In this document: one piece after another, positions 26,895 to 36,789 of the stretch | Numbering within the stretch: position 1 is the first letter of the stretch | Layout: each line of letters begins with the position of its first letter | Assembly: GCF_030719035.1 (NCBI RefSeq) | Contig: NZ_CP132203.1 | Location: 2,914,001 to 2,978,000 of the forward strand | DNA from: Hahella sp. HNIBRBA332 | GTDB taxonomy: Bacteria; Pseudomonadota; Gammaproteobacteria; Pseudomonadales; Oleiphilaceae | Reading direction: 5' to 3' | DNA length: 64,000 nucleotides | Notes under the pieces: generated by a model | What the model was told of the DNA's origin: nothing | The model's database searches: none | The model's input: the letters and a program-made list of their open reading frames with translations, nothing else | Translations under genes and position numbers: made by a program

Positions 26895-28067
26895 TCAGCA
26901 TGCCAACTTTGCCACTGTTTTCACCACATCAATAACTTCATCTATTTCTCCGACAGTTATTCCTTCGTGGCATGGTAATGTTAACAACCTATCCGCAAAC
27001 TCTTTAGCAGCAGGGAAATCATCTCTACCATTTTTTAGACGCATATTAATCCCTTCTATTTCGGGCAAAGGAACCCGATAAAACGCATTAGCGCCATATC
27101 CGAGCCTATTCAGCTCCAACTCCAAATGATCACGCGTCGCACGCGTAGGGGCCAGGATTGGAAACCTCAACAAGCCTTTTCGCGAAACATCATTAGCCTC
27201 GCCATCCACCACAAGCTTCCAGCCAGCATTCTGAAGTTCCGCCAACCCTTTAGCGTACGCAGCCACTTGAGCTTCACGAATAGCGTAAAAATGCTTAAGA
27301 CCTACTGAGACGAGCTGATCCATCCCCTCCCTCACTTCAATGTACTGAAGAGGGTGATAAGTCGTAGCGCCAATATTCAATAAAGGTATGCGTTCCAGCA
27401 CTCCATACGGATAACGCATTACTAGTGTATTCACGATGAGCGCCTTCAGCTTCCACACCCAATTAACGACAAGCTGTGAACGCACAAGTCCTGCCGTTAC
27501 ACCCGAAATGAGCTCGGAATGGACAGGTTTAAATAACAGCGCACCACCCCCCATCAGATTTACAGGCTTCCCTCTGCCGTAACTGAGTATGGCGAAATCC
27601 GCATACGCCGCCTCAGCAGACAAGGGAACAGGGGCCTGAGCCGAGTCTTCTATTAACATAACGCCTTGGGCGTCAGCAATCTCCCTCAGCTTATGCAATC
27701 GCTCATACATACCCAGAAAGTTAACAGCTACAATAGCAACCGTATTTCCAGTCAACGCCTGCTGAAGCTTTCCAAGATCCAGAAAAAAAGAACCCGCCTC
27801 AAAATCAACCAGAACAGGAGACGCCCCTTGGGCAATTAACGCCGCCACCAAATCTGGACAGGCATACGCGGGTAGAATAACCTCCGGGGCACCAACAACT
27901 GATGACGCTTTTGCTTGCATCGCAGCAGCCACAGCCAAGGATAAGGCTGCAGTACCACTATTAGTGTAGATATGCTGATAATTCGCTTTCCATGGAATAT
28001 CCACCGGCGCATCTTGCGACTGATAAACTCTGCCGCCTACGGGCCTGACTTTAGCTAACACGTTCAC
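26895..28067 (-). CDS. DegT/DnrJ/EryC1/StrS-family aminotransferase
   Basis: 390 residues of the sugar aminotransferase family (PLP-dependent, usually acting on nucleotide-linked keto sugars). The PLP site is at SYGRGKPVNLMGGG, with the aspartate in LIEDSAQAP and the N-terminal SGTAALSLAV loop. The start is GTG 28067, just after the stop of the glycosyltransferase upstream, so the two are co-transcribed. Within the polysaccharide locus it most likely makes an amino sugar or attaches an amine to a precursor. Confidence 0.85.
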   Translation of the reverse strand: MNVLAKVRPVGGRVYQSQDAPVDIPWKANYQHIYTNSGTAALSLAVAAAMQAKASSVVGAPEVILPAYACPDLVAALIAQGASPVLVDFEAGSFFLDLGKLQQALTGNTVAIVAVNFLGMYERLHKLREIADAQGVMLIEDSAQAPVPLSAEAAYADFAILSYGRGKPVNLMGGGALLFKPVHSELISGVTAGLVRSQLVVNWVWKLKALIVNTLVMRYPYGVLERIPLLNIGATTYHPLQYIEVREGMDQLVSVGLKHFYAIREAQVAAYAKGLAELQNAGWKLVVDGEANDVSRKGLLRFPILAPTRATRDHLELELNRLGYGANAFYRVPLPEIEGINMRLKNGRDDFPAAKEFADRLLTLPCHEGITVGEIDEVIDVVKTVAKLAC

Positions 28068-28073
28068 TTCCTA

Positions 28074-29198
28074 TTATCGTTTGGATGGCGTCCATACGGT
28101 CATTCTCGTCCCTTTGAAGAAATCAATGGTAGCTTTGGCAATCGCCAAGTTTACCTGGACAAAGAAGTAAGGAATTTTCACATACACTTTTTCACGCAAA
28201 TCTGGCTTGAAATGGCCAATCAATACCAGCAAGTAAAACGCGATCTGCCCTAACAGCACCAAGGAATAGACTCCTCCCTGGTAATTCAGAAGCAAACTAA
28301 AAACTAGCAACGCCGCCAAAAACCAGGGAACGGCCCAGCGCATTACTTTATGACTTAACACTTGAACCGCAAACCAACCAAACTGCACAGGACTTAGAAC
28401 CTGGGGATGACGCGACAACGCGGTAATTCCCCTGATAATTGTCCGCACCTTACGCTGGTACTCTTTCTGCGGATCAGCAACGTCTTTATAAAACCCCAAC
28501 ACATCAGGAGCCGTCACCGCAACCAGATCTTTTTTCACGCAGTTGAGGGCTGTATTAAAGTCGCTAGGGGAGTAAATATCCCATTCTTCACATACCTTCT
28601 TTCTTGCAGCGAAGAAAGAACCGCTCAACCCAACCAAACCAAAACGTTCGGACTCCAAGCGACGCAGCCACATTTCGTACTTGACGTACGCTCCTTCTCC
28701 CGCCACCTGATCATCATTGGTAATGAAGCGATCCTCACTGGACACCGCCCCTACTCTTTCATCTGCAAAGTAGCTTTCCAACTTTTTGATTGCATCAGCT
28801 GGGATCTTTGTCGCCACATCCGAAAACACAAGAATTTCGCCCGCAGCAATAGTGATCGCTTGCAACTGAGCGTACTCTTTCCCCTTGCGCTCATCAGCTC
28901 TGGCTAGCCGAACCCCTTTATCCGCGTACTCTCTGACAATATCGTCCGTTTCATCAGTAGAGCAGTCTGACGCAACAATAATCTCCATGTCGGGATAGTC
29001 CAGCTCCAAACTGTTTTCTATCTTCTCCCGAATACGATCTCGCTCGTTGTGAGCTGTGATAATGAGAGAGACTTTTCTTGAGGCCGCCCCTTCCGCCCTG
29101 ACCATTCTTCTTTTTGGCAGCAGCTTCAAAATCAAAGGATATAGAAAGTAACTATACACTGCGCCAAACAACGCCACCCAGAATAGTATTTTGAGCAT
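28074..29198 (-). CDS. Membrane glycosyltransferase family 2
   Basis: 374 residues with an N-terminal membrane anchor, a GT-A domain (SLIITAHNERDRI, ASDCSTDETDDI, FSDVATKIP) and three C-terminal membrane helices. It resembles processive or lipid-substrate GT2 enzymes. It probably adds a sugar to the undecaprenyl-linked repeat unit at the inner face of the cytoplasmic membrane. First gene of a two-gene leftward unit with the DegT aminotransferase. Confidence 0.85.
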   Translation of the reverse strand: MLKILFWVALFGAVYSYFLYPLILKLLPKRRMVRAEGAASRKVSLIITAHNERDRIREKIENSLELDYPDMEIIVASDCSTDETDDIVREYADKGVRLARADERKGKEYAQLQAITIAAGEILVFSDVATKIPADAIKKLESYFADERVGAVSSEDRFITNDDQVAGEGAYVKYEMWLRRLESERFGLVGLSGSFFAARKKVCEEWDIYSPSDFNTALNCVKKDLVAVTAPDVLGFYKDVADPQKEYQRKVRTIIRGITALSRHPQVLSPVQFGWFAVQVLSHKVMRWAVPWFLAALLVFSLLLNYQGGVYSLVLLGQIAFYLLVLIGHFKPDLREKVYVKIPYFFVQVNLAIAKATIDFFKGTRMTVWTPSKR

Positions 29199-29359
29199 GG
29201 GTCACCTATTCAAAATTAAGCTGAAATTCTTCTCAAACCCCATCCACATACATTAACGCGACCCCATAATAATCAGGTATTACGTCAACACCGTGTTTGG
29301 CGCAGGATATTAGCATATCGCCAATCGCAAGTTGGAATTTTTAGCTGTGGATTCAACCA

Positions 29360-31111
29360 TTAAAAAGGGAAAAACAACGGCGTAAGCAAGACCACCATGA
29401 CACCATAAACCAATGCCACAGGAGCCCCCGCTTTGATGTAGTCCAAAAACCGGTAGTTGCCAGCGGAGTAAACCATTAAGTTTGTCTGGTAGCCATAAGG
29501 CGAGAGAAAGCTCGCACTCGCAGCATAGGCCACCACCATAAAAAATGGTTTTGGATCAACATTCATACTCTCTGCCGCCGCCAAGGCAATAGGAAACGCT
29601 AGCGCCGCAGCAGCATTATTTGTTATCAATTCCGTTAACAACCAAGTCGCCAAATATATACCCGCCAAAGCCCCCCAAGGGCCCAGTCCACCAAAAACAG
29701 ACATAATTCCAGTAGACACAACATCAGCCAAGCCGCTTTGAGTCATAGCTTGGGCAATGCCCAGCGCAGCGCCAATTATCAAGATCAGCTCTATTGGTAA
29801 TTTTCTGAACAATTCATTCAAACTGATGAAGCGCATTGATATATAAAAAAGAAGCAAAAACAAAGCACCATCAAAAAGTGAATAAAGCCCCATCGCACTT
29901 CCCAACAGCATCCCCAGAAAACCCAAGACTATTAAAGCGCTATTGAGCCCAGAGAACTTTTGGTTTGTGCGTAACCCCCTAACTACCAACAAATTAGAAG
30001 CCAAGTTGGGCATATTCATAAAGTCGTCACCCACAGCCAGGACTAACGCATCACCCGGAAATATCCGAATTTTACCCAGCCCACCCTTTAGGCGCTCATC
30101 CCCCCGACGAATTGCAACGACCCCAGCATCAAACATCGCCCGAAAGTTAACCTCCTTTAGAGTCTTCCCTTTCAGTTGTGATGATTGAGTCACCACCACT
30201 TCCACCAAGTTTCTCTCAAGAAGGTCCTGCTTATCGTCGAAAGGCACCAAGCCCGGAAAATGGCTCAGTAACTGAACTTGAGAAATATCGCCAGCAAAAA
30301 TAAGCACATCGTTAGGTTCTATTAGCTCGGAAGGCGTCACTGGCGTAATCAAGTGCCCCCGCCGAATAATTTCTACAAGAAATAGCTGCTCCAAATTTCT
30401 GAACCCATTCTCAGACACTGTCTTACCAATCAGCGGCGATTGAGACAACACTGTGTATTCAAGAAAGTACTCTGATTGCAGTGCGGATTTTGTCTTGCCA
30501 TTTTTAGGCAAGGAACGCACGCTCAAAAACACAATACACGCACAACCACAAATGAAAACCGGCAGCCCAACCCACGCAAAATCAAGCAACGCCAGCGGAG
30601 GATACCCCGCCTCACGAACAAAACCATCCACAATAAGGTTCGTGGAGGTGCCAACGAGAGTGAGAACGCCACCAAGAATGGATGCATAAGAAAGAGGAAT
30701 TAGCAGGCGCGAAGGTGAAATAGAGTTATTATTCTTCAGCGGTGCAATAAGGGAACTAACAACAGCTGTATTATTTGCAAAGCTGCTTACAATTCCCGCC
30801 ACCCCAATGGTCTTCAGTAAGCTACCTCGCTCCGTACTTCCGACTATCCAGCCCGCGATGCGCGGCAACAGCAGTGTTTTCTCCAGCGCAACAGAACACA
30901 GGAGCAACAAAGCCAGTGAGGCCAACGAAGTGTTAGTAAAATTTGCCAGCATCTTCTCTCGATCCACCAACCCAAAAACATACAGAGTGACAAGACCGAA
31001 AATAAATACCATTGCAGGGCGCAGAGATGTGACTGCCAGCGCAACAAGGATTGACAAAACCACCAGCGCAGATAACCAGAGGTCTAGTTCGCCGAACACA
31101 TTATCTCCCAT
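29360..31111 (-). CDS. SLC13/DASS-type permease with two RCK_C domains
   Basis: 583 residues. Membrane segments flank a soluble middle part (about residues 210-380) made of two TrkA-C/RCK_C domains (GKTVSENGFRNLEQLFLVEI and LKGKTLKEVNFRAMFDAGV). Family signatures SFANNTAVVSSLIAPL and ITNNAAAALAFPIALA match SLC13/CitMHS-like transporters, a group that includes sulfate permeases such as SAC1-like proteins. Its place beside APS kinase and sulfotransferase genes supports sulfate uptake, but dicarboxylates or other anions are not excluded. Confidence 0.8.
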   Translation of the reverse strand: MGDNVFGELDLWLSALVVLSILVALAVTSLRPAMVFIFGLVTLYVFGLVDREKMLANFTNTSLASLALLLLCSVALEKTLLLPRIAGWIVGSTERGSLLKTIGVAGIVSSFANNTAVVSSLIAPLKNNNSISPSRLLIPLSYASILGGVLTLVGTSTNLIVDGFVREAGYPPLALLDFAWVGLPVFICGCACIVFLSVRSLPKNGKTKSALQSEYFLEYTVLSQSPLIGKTVSENGFRNLEQLFLVEIIRRGHLITPVTPSELIEPNDVLIFAGDISQVQLLSHFPGLVPFDDKQDLLERNLVEVVVTQSSQLKGKTLKEVNFRAMFDAGVVAIRRGDERLKGGLGKIRIFPGDALVLAVGDDFMNMPNLASNLLVVRGLRTNQKFSGLNSALIVLGFLGMLLGSAMGLYSLFDGALFLLLFYISMRFISLNELFRKLPIELILIIGAALGIAQAMTQSGLADVVSTGIMSVFGGLGPWGALAGIYLATWLLTELITNNAAAALAFPIALAAAESMNVDPKPFFMVVAYAASASFLSPYGYQTNLMVYSAGNYRFLDYIKAGAPVALVYGVMVVLLTPLFFPF

Positions 31112-31384
31112 ATTATGCTAACCCGCCAAAACGCACATTCCACCACACCTTTGAAATACCTGCAATTTCAGCGACAGCAAAATTAGACGCTTATTTCACG
31201 AAACATTAGGAGGGGACCGAAAAAATCATGCCTCACTTTTGGCAGGGCATATATTAGTAACAACACTCAAGAAGTACTACACTCAACCTCAGTAAACAGG
31301 CTAATTAAAATTTGAGCGATGAGCATCTATAAGATCCTGCTACCTATTACACAGGAATTTGGGACAAAACCTATCGATAGATAA

Positions 31385-31414
31385 AAGGGGCGTAAAGAAA
31401 ACTTTACACCCCTT
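31385..31414 (-). terminator. Intrinsic terminator after the PEP-CTERM gene
   Basis: In the otherwise featureless 330 bp at 31112-31441, an inverted repeat AAGGGGCGTAAAG / CTTTACACCCCTT (one mismatch, loop AAAA) is followed on the minus strand by TTTTATC. It lies about 27 bp past the stop of the leftward PEP-CTERM gene. The remaining ~270 bp contain the upstream region of the SLC13 gene with no clear site. Confidence 0.75.
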
Positions 31415-31441
31415 CTATTTTAGTCTTTAAACTTTGCTGAA

Positions 31442-32176
31442 TTAAGCTTTCTTACGACGAGAAAGACCCAAACCAACCAAGCCCAGACCCAACATTGCCA
31501 GAGTGCCTGGCTCAGGAACGTTGAAGCCACCTTCGATAACGTCGTTAGCACAGGTCATAGTCCAACGCAGACCCAGAGCAGTAGATTTGCTCAGATCAGT
31601 AATACCCAGGTCAGCCAAGGTAATAGTGAATGACAGAACGCCCAGTGAACCAACTGCAGCGCTTGCACCGCTCAAGTCAGCACTAGAAGTTTCACCAGCA
31701 ACTAAGCTAGCAGCGTCAGTTTTAACGCCAACTTCTTGATTCACACGAACAGAACCTGGGCCAGATAGAACCAACTGAGACGCGTAGTCTACATCTGACA
31801 GGCTATACAAGTCGCCAGTTGCAGAGTCCAGAGCATACTCCCAGTGCTCGCCATTACTGACATCGTCCGTGCCATAACGGTTTGCCGCAGTGCCGTTAGG
31901 ATTCCAGCCATTGGTGCTGATAAACAAATCACCGAACTTATGACCCAGGCTGTCAGCGCCCTCAAAGAAGTTGGTGTATACGTTCACGTAAAGGTTGTCT
32001 GCATCGTAGGAAACTTCCATACGATCCACTTGATAAATCTTTGCGTCGCCGAATACGTCGCCATTGTAGGAAAGACCAGCGCCGTTATAGCCGTCGTTGA
32101 TCGTTGCAGCATTTGCAGAAGCCGCAGCAACACCGATTGCCAGCGCCGCCAAAGTTGACTTAGTGAAAGAACTCAT
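31442..32176 (-). CDS. PEP-CTERM sorting-signal protein (probable exosortase substrate)
   Basis: 244 residues from ATG 32176, with AAGGA upstream; a longer frame to 32242 lacks support. There is a Sec signal peptide (about residues 1-23, ending SANA), a beta-rich body, and a C-terminal sorting signal made of VPEPGTLAML, a hydrophobic helix and RRKKA. Exosortase A should cut at or near the PEP motif after export. The body (EVSYDADNLYVNVYTN) looks like a secreted beta-sandwich; no function is assigned. It is divergent from the exosortase gene and the only PEP-CTERM protein in the window. Confidence 0.93.
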   Translation of the reverse strand: MSSFTKSTLAALAIGVAAASANAATINDGYNGAGLSYNGDVFGDAKIYQVDRMEVSYDADNLYVNVYTNFFEGADSLGHKFGDLFISTNGWNPNGTAANRYGTDDVSNGEHWEYALDSATGDLYSLSDVDYASQLVLSGPGSVRVNQEVGVKTDAASLVAGETSSADLSGASAAVGSLGVLSFTITLADLGITDLSKSTALGLRWTMTCANDVIEGGFNVPEPGTLAMLGLGLVGLGLSRRKKA

Positions 32177-32230
32177 AACCGATTCCTTTTTTCTTTTGAA
32201 AGAAAGTGATGATAAACCCGCCATCACTTT

Positions 32231-32246
32231 AGCACATCTCATACCA
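32231..32246 (-). promoter_or_regulatory. Candidate sigma-54 (-24/-12) promoter for the PEP-CTERM gene
   Basis: The minus strand reads TGGTATGAGATGTGCT here, with GG and GC separated by exactly ten bases, as in the TGGCAC-N5-TTGCW consensus. It lies about 55 bp before ATG 32176, giving a short leader. The context supports it because PrsR in this window has a GAFTGA loop and so needs RpoN. The match is imperfect and was found by eye. Confidence 0.55.
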
Positions 32247-32415
32247 TAATTGATATTTCTTTATTTATCATAAGCATAAGAAAGATAGAACAGCCACAAA
32301 AACCTTGGAAATGTAAAAAAAACTGACAAGGGAGCTATAAGGTCACAAAACCAGTTGATCTCCGTTTTTATTCTTCTTTATAGTGCGCAATCACTGAATT
32401 TTAGTTGTGCGAGCA

Positions 32416-33945
32416 ATGCAGTCAGAGATTAAAAAACTTAACCTGATCACAATTTTTCTAGTACTTTTAGCCATATCCCTAGGTTATTGGCAAGATTGGC
32501 TGTCGTTATTTCAGCTTTGGAATGACTCATACGATTATACGCATGGCTTCTTGGTCTTCTTTGTCACCATATGGCTCCTTTACACAAAGCGTGAAGAAAT
32601 CCTTAAGCTTCAGCCTAACAGTTGGTGGCTATTCCTTACCGCATTAGTAGTTACGGCCTCTGCGCATCTGCTAGCCAAGGCAGCGGATGTTAAAACTGTG
32701 GCCACCCTGAGCCTACCCAGCCTCCTAATCTTTAGCGGACTGCTCTTATATGGCAAACAATTCTTCATAAAAGCCGTTCCCACTTTAGCTCTACTCTATT
32801 TTGCCTTGCCGGTATGGGACGACATTGCACCATTGCTACAAAGAATTACTGTTTTTACCAACCAAATTCTACTTGGCATATTCGATATCCCAGCGGTAAT
32901 AAGAGATCTTTATATTACCATTCCCCAAGGAACGTTTTTTGTAGCGGGTGGCTGTAGTGGATCTCGATACCTATTAGTTGCCATGTTCATAGCAAATGTC
33001 TATGGAATTTTGTATTTACAAGACATTAGAAGAAGCCTAATGCTCTTTTCTATCAGCATATTTCTTTCGATGCTAGCGAACTGGGTTCGAGTCTTTGGCA
33101 TTATATACGCAGGATATCAGACTGACATGAAAAGCTCGCTAGTTAATGATCACGAAGTCTATGGGTGGATCATTTTCGCGTTAGTATGCCTACTACCTTT
33201 GTTCATATCCGCCCATTACATTGAAAAGAAGACTGGAAGGGGAACCCCTGATGAAAAAGGAACTAGTCCCACGAACCACCCACCTTACCAGCCTCAATTT
33301 CGCAGACATGCGTTATTAGTCAGCATCACTCTGTTAATTTTGCTCTTTTCTCCTGCATGGCTGTTTATACTTTCCTTAACAACACAGAATGAATCTGTAA
33401 ATTCAGTACGTTTCCAGGCCTTACCTGTTGGCGATCAAAACTGGAAAGGGCCCCTTATTAAGGACATGGACTGGAAGCCCGATTTTCACAACACAGATTT
33501 AAGCGCCAGCGGCGTTTATATCAATGAAGCGGGCGAAAGCTTGCAACTCAGCATAAACTGGTACTTTGATCAGCACCAAGGCAAAGAGCTGATATACTTT
33601 AACAATCTTCTTTTCGATGATAAACAGTGGAGCTTAGTTAGCAGATCTTCGATTAGATTACCCTTCACCACCCCGGAACTAAAAGTGGCGAAAACGTTAT
33701 TGAAAAGGAAAAGCGCTGAGAGTTACGTGTTAATAAGGCACTGGTATCAAGTTGGCGGATTTATCGCGGAGACCAATATCGAAGCAAAAGTATTTGGAGC
33801 CTTCTCCAAGCTTGCTGGCGACGAGTCTGGCGGACTTATCGCAATTGCGAAATACTGCAACTCCGCGCAAGAGTGTAACGCAAATGATGCAGCCTTGGAC
33901 TCGCTATCCCAATTTGTAGCCAAACACTTTAACAGTAAAATTTAG
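32416..33945 (+). CDS. xrtA: Exosortase A fused to an EpsI (DUF3485) domain
   Basis: About 509 residues from ATG 32416. The N-terminal ~285 form the multi-pass exosortase with catalytic Cys180 (GGCSGSRY), Arg225 (NWVRVFG) and His246 (NDHEVYGW). The C-terminal ~210, after a further membrane helix, match EpsI/DUF3485 (DLSASGVYINEAGESLQLSI, VLIRHWYQVGG). The enzyme is a membrane transpeptidase-like protease that processes PEP-CTERM proteins; EpsI is linked to exopolysaccharide biosynthesis. It heads a rightward unit that runs to the pyruvyl transferase. Confidence 0.95.
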   Translation: MQSEIKKLNLITIFLVLLAISLGYWQDWLSLFQLWNDSYDYTHGFLVFFVTIWLLYTKREEILKLQPNSWWLFLTALVVTASAHLLAKAADVKTVATLSLPSLLIFSGLLLYGKQFFIKAVPTLALLYFALPVWDDIAPLLQRITVFTNQILLGIFDIPAVIRDLYITIPQGTFFVAGGCSGSRYLLVAMFIANVYGILYLQDIRRSLMLFSISIFLSMLANWVRVFGIIYAGYQTDMKSSLVNDHEVYGWIIFALVCLLPLFISAHYIEKKTGRGTPDEKGTSPTNHPPYQPQFRRHALLVSITLLILLFSPAWLFILSLTTQNESVNSVRFQALPVGDQNWKGPLIKDMDWKPDFHNTDLSASGVYINEAGESLQLSINWYFDQHQGKELIYFNNLLFDDKQWSLVSRSSIRLPFTTPELKVAKTLLKRKSAESYVLIRHWYQVGGFIAETNIEAKVFGAFSKLAGDESGGLIAIAKYCNSAQECNANDAALDSLSQFVAKHFNSKI

Positions 33946-34017
33946 ACCCAAACCCAAAGCTCCTATGTGTAAAGTCTGATTATCACACAGGAGCTGCTTC
34001 ACATCTTAGGCGCCAAA

Positions 34018-35040
34018 GTGTTTGTAAAAAGTTCTGTCAAACAAGTATTTCAAATCCTACGCTACGCAGGCTTCTTGATGAAAAATAGAAAGCCAGCCCA
34101 CCCAACGTTATACGTATTAACCTACCATCGCACGCTTCCAAAGAGCGATCCTCGGAGGGACTACGAACAACCAGGGATGGTGATAGCGCCAGAGCTGATA
34201 GCTCAGCATGTAGTATGGATGAGGAGTCTTGGGGCGACCCCAATTTCTCTTGAGCGATGGACACAGGAGAAGGATTCTCTTCCAGCAAATATTTATTTTG
34301 CAATAACCTTCGATGATGGCTGGCGGGACAATGCAGAGTTTGCTATCCCCCTCCTTACCAAGGAGAAGATATTTAGCACAATTTTTCTGGTGGCAGACTA
34401 CATAGAGCACGACACACTGTTTTGGCCAGAAAAACTAATATATCTCCTGAAGCAAACGTTCAAAGATGCGCCCAGTGCATTTGATCAGACACAGTTCCAA
34501 TGGCTGAAAGACTTGGGCGCAACTCTAAGTTGGAGCAGCCCCCCAGACATAGAGCAATTAGACCCCATTATTAATCTTTGCAAAGCATTAGATGACAGGG
34601 TGCTAAACAGCCTAATAGATCAAACAGCCCTAGAGACCTTCAGGGAAAAGATTGATACCTCTCAAGCCCGAAATTTGCTGGGCCAAGAAGATATTAAGGC
34701 ATTATTAGACGGGGGCGGGGTTGATTTTGGCTCCCACACTTGTCGCCACTTACGACTTGACAAGATAACAAGCGATGATGAGTTAGAATACGAAATAGCT
34801 ACATCCAGAGAGAAAATTGCACAATCAACAGGGAGGCAGCCCACATTTTTTTGCTATCCCAATGGAAATACTTCAGAAAAAGGCATGCAGGTTGTAGCTG
34901 AAAACTATAGCGCCGCCTGCACGACTAAACAGGGGGCAAACACCCCTGACACCCCATTGATGCAGTTGAGGCGCCACAACCTTCATGATGGCAATGCCTC
35001 ATCAAAAATAAGCTTCTTCGCAACACTAAGCAATGGATAA
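34018..35040 (+). CDS. Polysaccharide deacetylase (NodB-like)
   Basis: 340 residues, starting at GTG 34018 (an ATG at 34078 is also possible). The NodB homology domain has AITFDDGWRDN (catalytic Asp and metal Asp) and the histidine pair in GSHTCRHLRL, with a final FFCYPNGNTS block. No signal peptide is evident. It probably removes acetyl groups from N-acetyl sugars of the polymer or its lipid-linked precursor. Its end overlaps the next gene by 8 bp. Confidence 0.88.
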   Translation: MFVKSSVKQVFQILRYAGFLMKNRKPAHPTLYVLTYHRTLPKSDPRRDYEQPGMVIAPELIAQHVVWMRSLGATPISLERWTQEKDSLPANIYFAITFDDGWRDNAEFAIPLLTKEKIFSTIFLVADYIEHDTLFWPEKLIYLLKQTFKDAPSAFDQTQFQWLKDLGATLSWSSPPDIEQLDPIINLCKALDDRVLNSLIDQTALETFREKIDTSQARNLLGQEDIKALLDGGGVDFGSHTCRHLRLDKITSDDELEYEIATSREKIAQSTGRQPTFFCYPNGNTSEKGMQVVAENYSAACTTKQGANTPDTPLMQLRRHNLHDGNASSKISFFATLSNG

Positions 35041-36172
35041 CGTAATGCAGAACTCACGCCCTCACCTAACTCACGTTGCATCAGGGGATGTTTGGGCTGG
35101 CGCGGAAAAGCAACTATATGAACTATGCAAGGCTTTAATCGCAACGAATAGCTTGGACTTATCGGCCATATTATTCAACGACGGAGTTCTTGCAGAAAAA
35201 CTCCGCCAACTCAACATTGGCGTTACTGTTGCCGATGAAGCAAAGCTATCCCCTTTAGCTATGATACGCGGAATTCGCAATCATTTTATTAAACATAACA
35301 GCAACATTCTGCATACACACGGCTTTAAAGAGAATATTTTAGGCGTTACCGCAAGCATAAAGTCACCAGTTACCAGCGTAGTACGCACCATTCATGGCGG
35401 CTCCGAATCAAATATCTCATGGAAGACGCCCCACAAGAAAGCTATACATATTGCAGATCAATTACTGACAAGACACAAAGTCGACCGAATTGTGGCGGTT
35501 TCTGGACCACTATATCAGTCGCTCAGCAAAAGACATCCAAGCAAGGTCGTTAAGATATTTAATTTTATTAATAGCCGTGAGCTTGAAACAATTTCCCCAG
35601 GGAAGCCACCAGGTGAGGCTTTTACAATTGGAATAGTTGGCCGCTTGGCTCCAGTTAAACGAATAGATTTATTTGTTGAAACGATCAAAGAGCTACTTAA
35701 ACAGGGCCATCATGAGATCAAAGGCAAGATAATTGGCGATGGCCCATTACGAAAGCCTATTGAGAATCTCGTGCACCAAGAAAGTTTGACTCAGGTTATT
35801 GAGTTCACTGGCTTTGTAGACCCATCTACACCAGAAATAGCAAAACTGGATCTACTGCTAATGACGTCAGATCATGAGGGCTTGCCAATGACGTTACTTG
35901 AAGCACTAGCCCTGAAGGTGCCGGTGGTTGCGCACAATGTCGGAGGGATTCCCGAGGCGCTCAATTTCGGCGCCGCCGGCCTATTGGTCGATGAGCATTC
36001 CGCTTTAGGTTATGCTACCGCCATCGATAAAGTACTCAACAACCCAGCAGAGAAAGAACGAATGCAAATGAACGGACTGAGTTACTTAAAAGAAAACTTT
36101 GATTCAGTCAAGAAGTCACGCGAGTATCTCAACCTCTATTTCCCATTATTAGGCCAGGAACTATCTAGATGA
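35033..36172 (+). CDS. Glycosyltransferase family 4
   Basis: 379 residues with the GT-B fold: N-terminal acceptor half, then VGRLAPVKRIDLFVE, GDGPLRKPIENL and the nucleotide-sugar motif MTSDHEGLPMTLLEALAL. It is cytoplasmic and probably adds one sugar of the repeat unit. It overlaps the deacetylase upstream and shares ATGA with cysC downstream, so expression is tightly coupled. Confidence 0.9.
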   Translation: MDNVMQNSRPHLTHVASGDVWAGAEKQLYELCKALIATNSLDLSAILFNDGVLAEKLRQLNIGVTVADEAKLSPLAMIRGIRNHFIKHNSNILHTHGFKENILGVTASIKSPVTSVVRTIHGGSESNISWKTPHKKAIHIADQLLTRHKVDRIVAVSGPLYQSLSKRHPSKVVKIFNFINSRELETISPGKPPGEAFTIGIVGRLAPVKRIDLFVETIKELLKQGHHEIKGKIIGDGPLRKPIENLVHQESLTQVIEFTGFVDPSTPEIAKLDLLLMTSDHEGLPMTLLEALALKVPVVAHNVGGIPEALNFGAAGLLVDEHSALGYATAIDKVLNNPAEKERMQMNGLSYLKENFDSVKKSREYLNLYFPLLGQELSR

Positions 36173-36789
36173 CTCAAGAAAATATCGTCTGGCACGATTT
36201 TAAGCTAAAGAAGCAAGATCGCGCAGACATAAAGAACCAACAACCATGTCTTGTCTGGTTTACTGGACTAAGTGGATCAGGCAAGTCCACGGTATCAAAT
36301 GCTTTAGACATCGCGTTACATAAACGCGGCTATCATACATATGTGTTAGATGGAGATAATGTTCGTCACGGATTGAATAAAGACTTAACTTTTTCAGACA
36401 GAGACCGAATAGAAAATATTCGCCGAGTGGGCGAAGCCAGCAAATTACTTGTTGATGCCGGCTTAATTGTCATGACTGCGTTTATTTCACCATTTCGTGA
36501 CGATCGGAAGATGGTCCGCTCTCTATACGTACCGGGCGAGTTCATTGAGGTCTTTGTCAATACTCCTATTGAGGTTTGCGAGCAAAGAGACCCCAAAGGG
36601 CTTTACCAAAAGGCCAGACAAGGCGCCATAAAAAACTTCACAGGCATAGACTCCCCCTACGAACCCCCAGAGAGTCCAGACTTAGTTATCGACACCAGCA
36701 AGGAAACCACTGAGGAGTCAGTGGCGAGCATTATCGCTTTCTTAGAAGCAAGGAATGTCATAACCCCATCAACTGACAGCGATAAATGA
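36169..36789 (+). CDS. cysC: Adenylylsulfate (APS) kinase
   Basis: 206 residues. It phosphorylates APS to PAPS, the donor for sulfotransferases. The P-loop GLSGSGKS is at residues 33-40, followed by LDGDNVRHGLNKDL, an FISPFRDDR block and the lid region KGLYQKARQGAIKNFTGI, all typical of CysC. It is inserted between two GT4 genes with ATGA overlaps on both sides, so it belongs to the polysaccharide operon and not to a cysteine-biosynthesis operon. No ATP sulfurylase gene is in the window, so APS must come from elsewhere. Confidence 0.96.
   Translation: MTQENIVWHDFKLKKQDRADIKNQQPCLVWFTGLSGSGKSTVSNALDIALHKRGYHTYVLDGDNVRHGLNKDLTFSDRDRIENIRRVGEASKLLVDAGLIVMTAFISPFRDDRKMVRSLYVPGEFIEVFVNTPIEVCEQRDPKGLYQKARQGAIKNFTGIDSPYEPPESPDLVIDTSKETTEESVASIIAFLEARNVITPSTDSDK

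Noticed and set aside
28407..28907. A 166-residue plus-strand gene
   Set aside because: It is antisense to a clear membrane GT2 gene and has no recognisable features.
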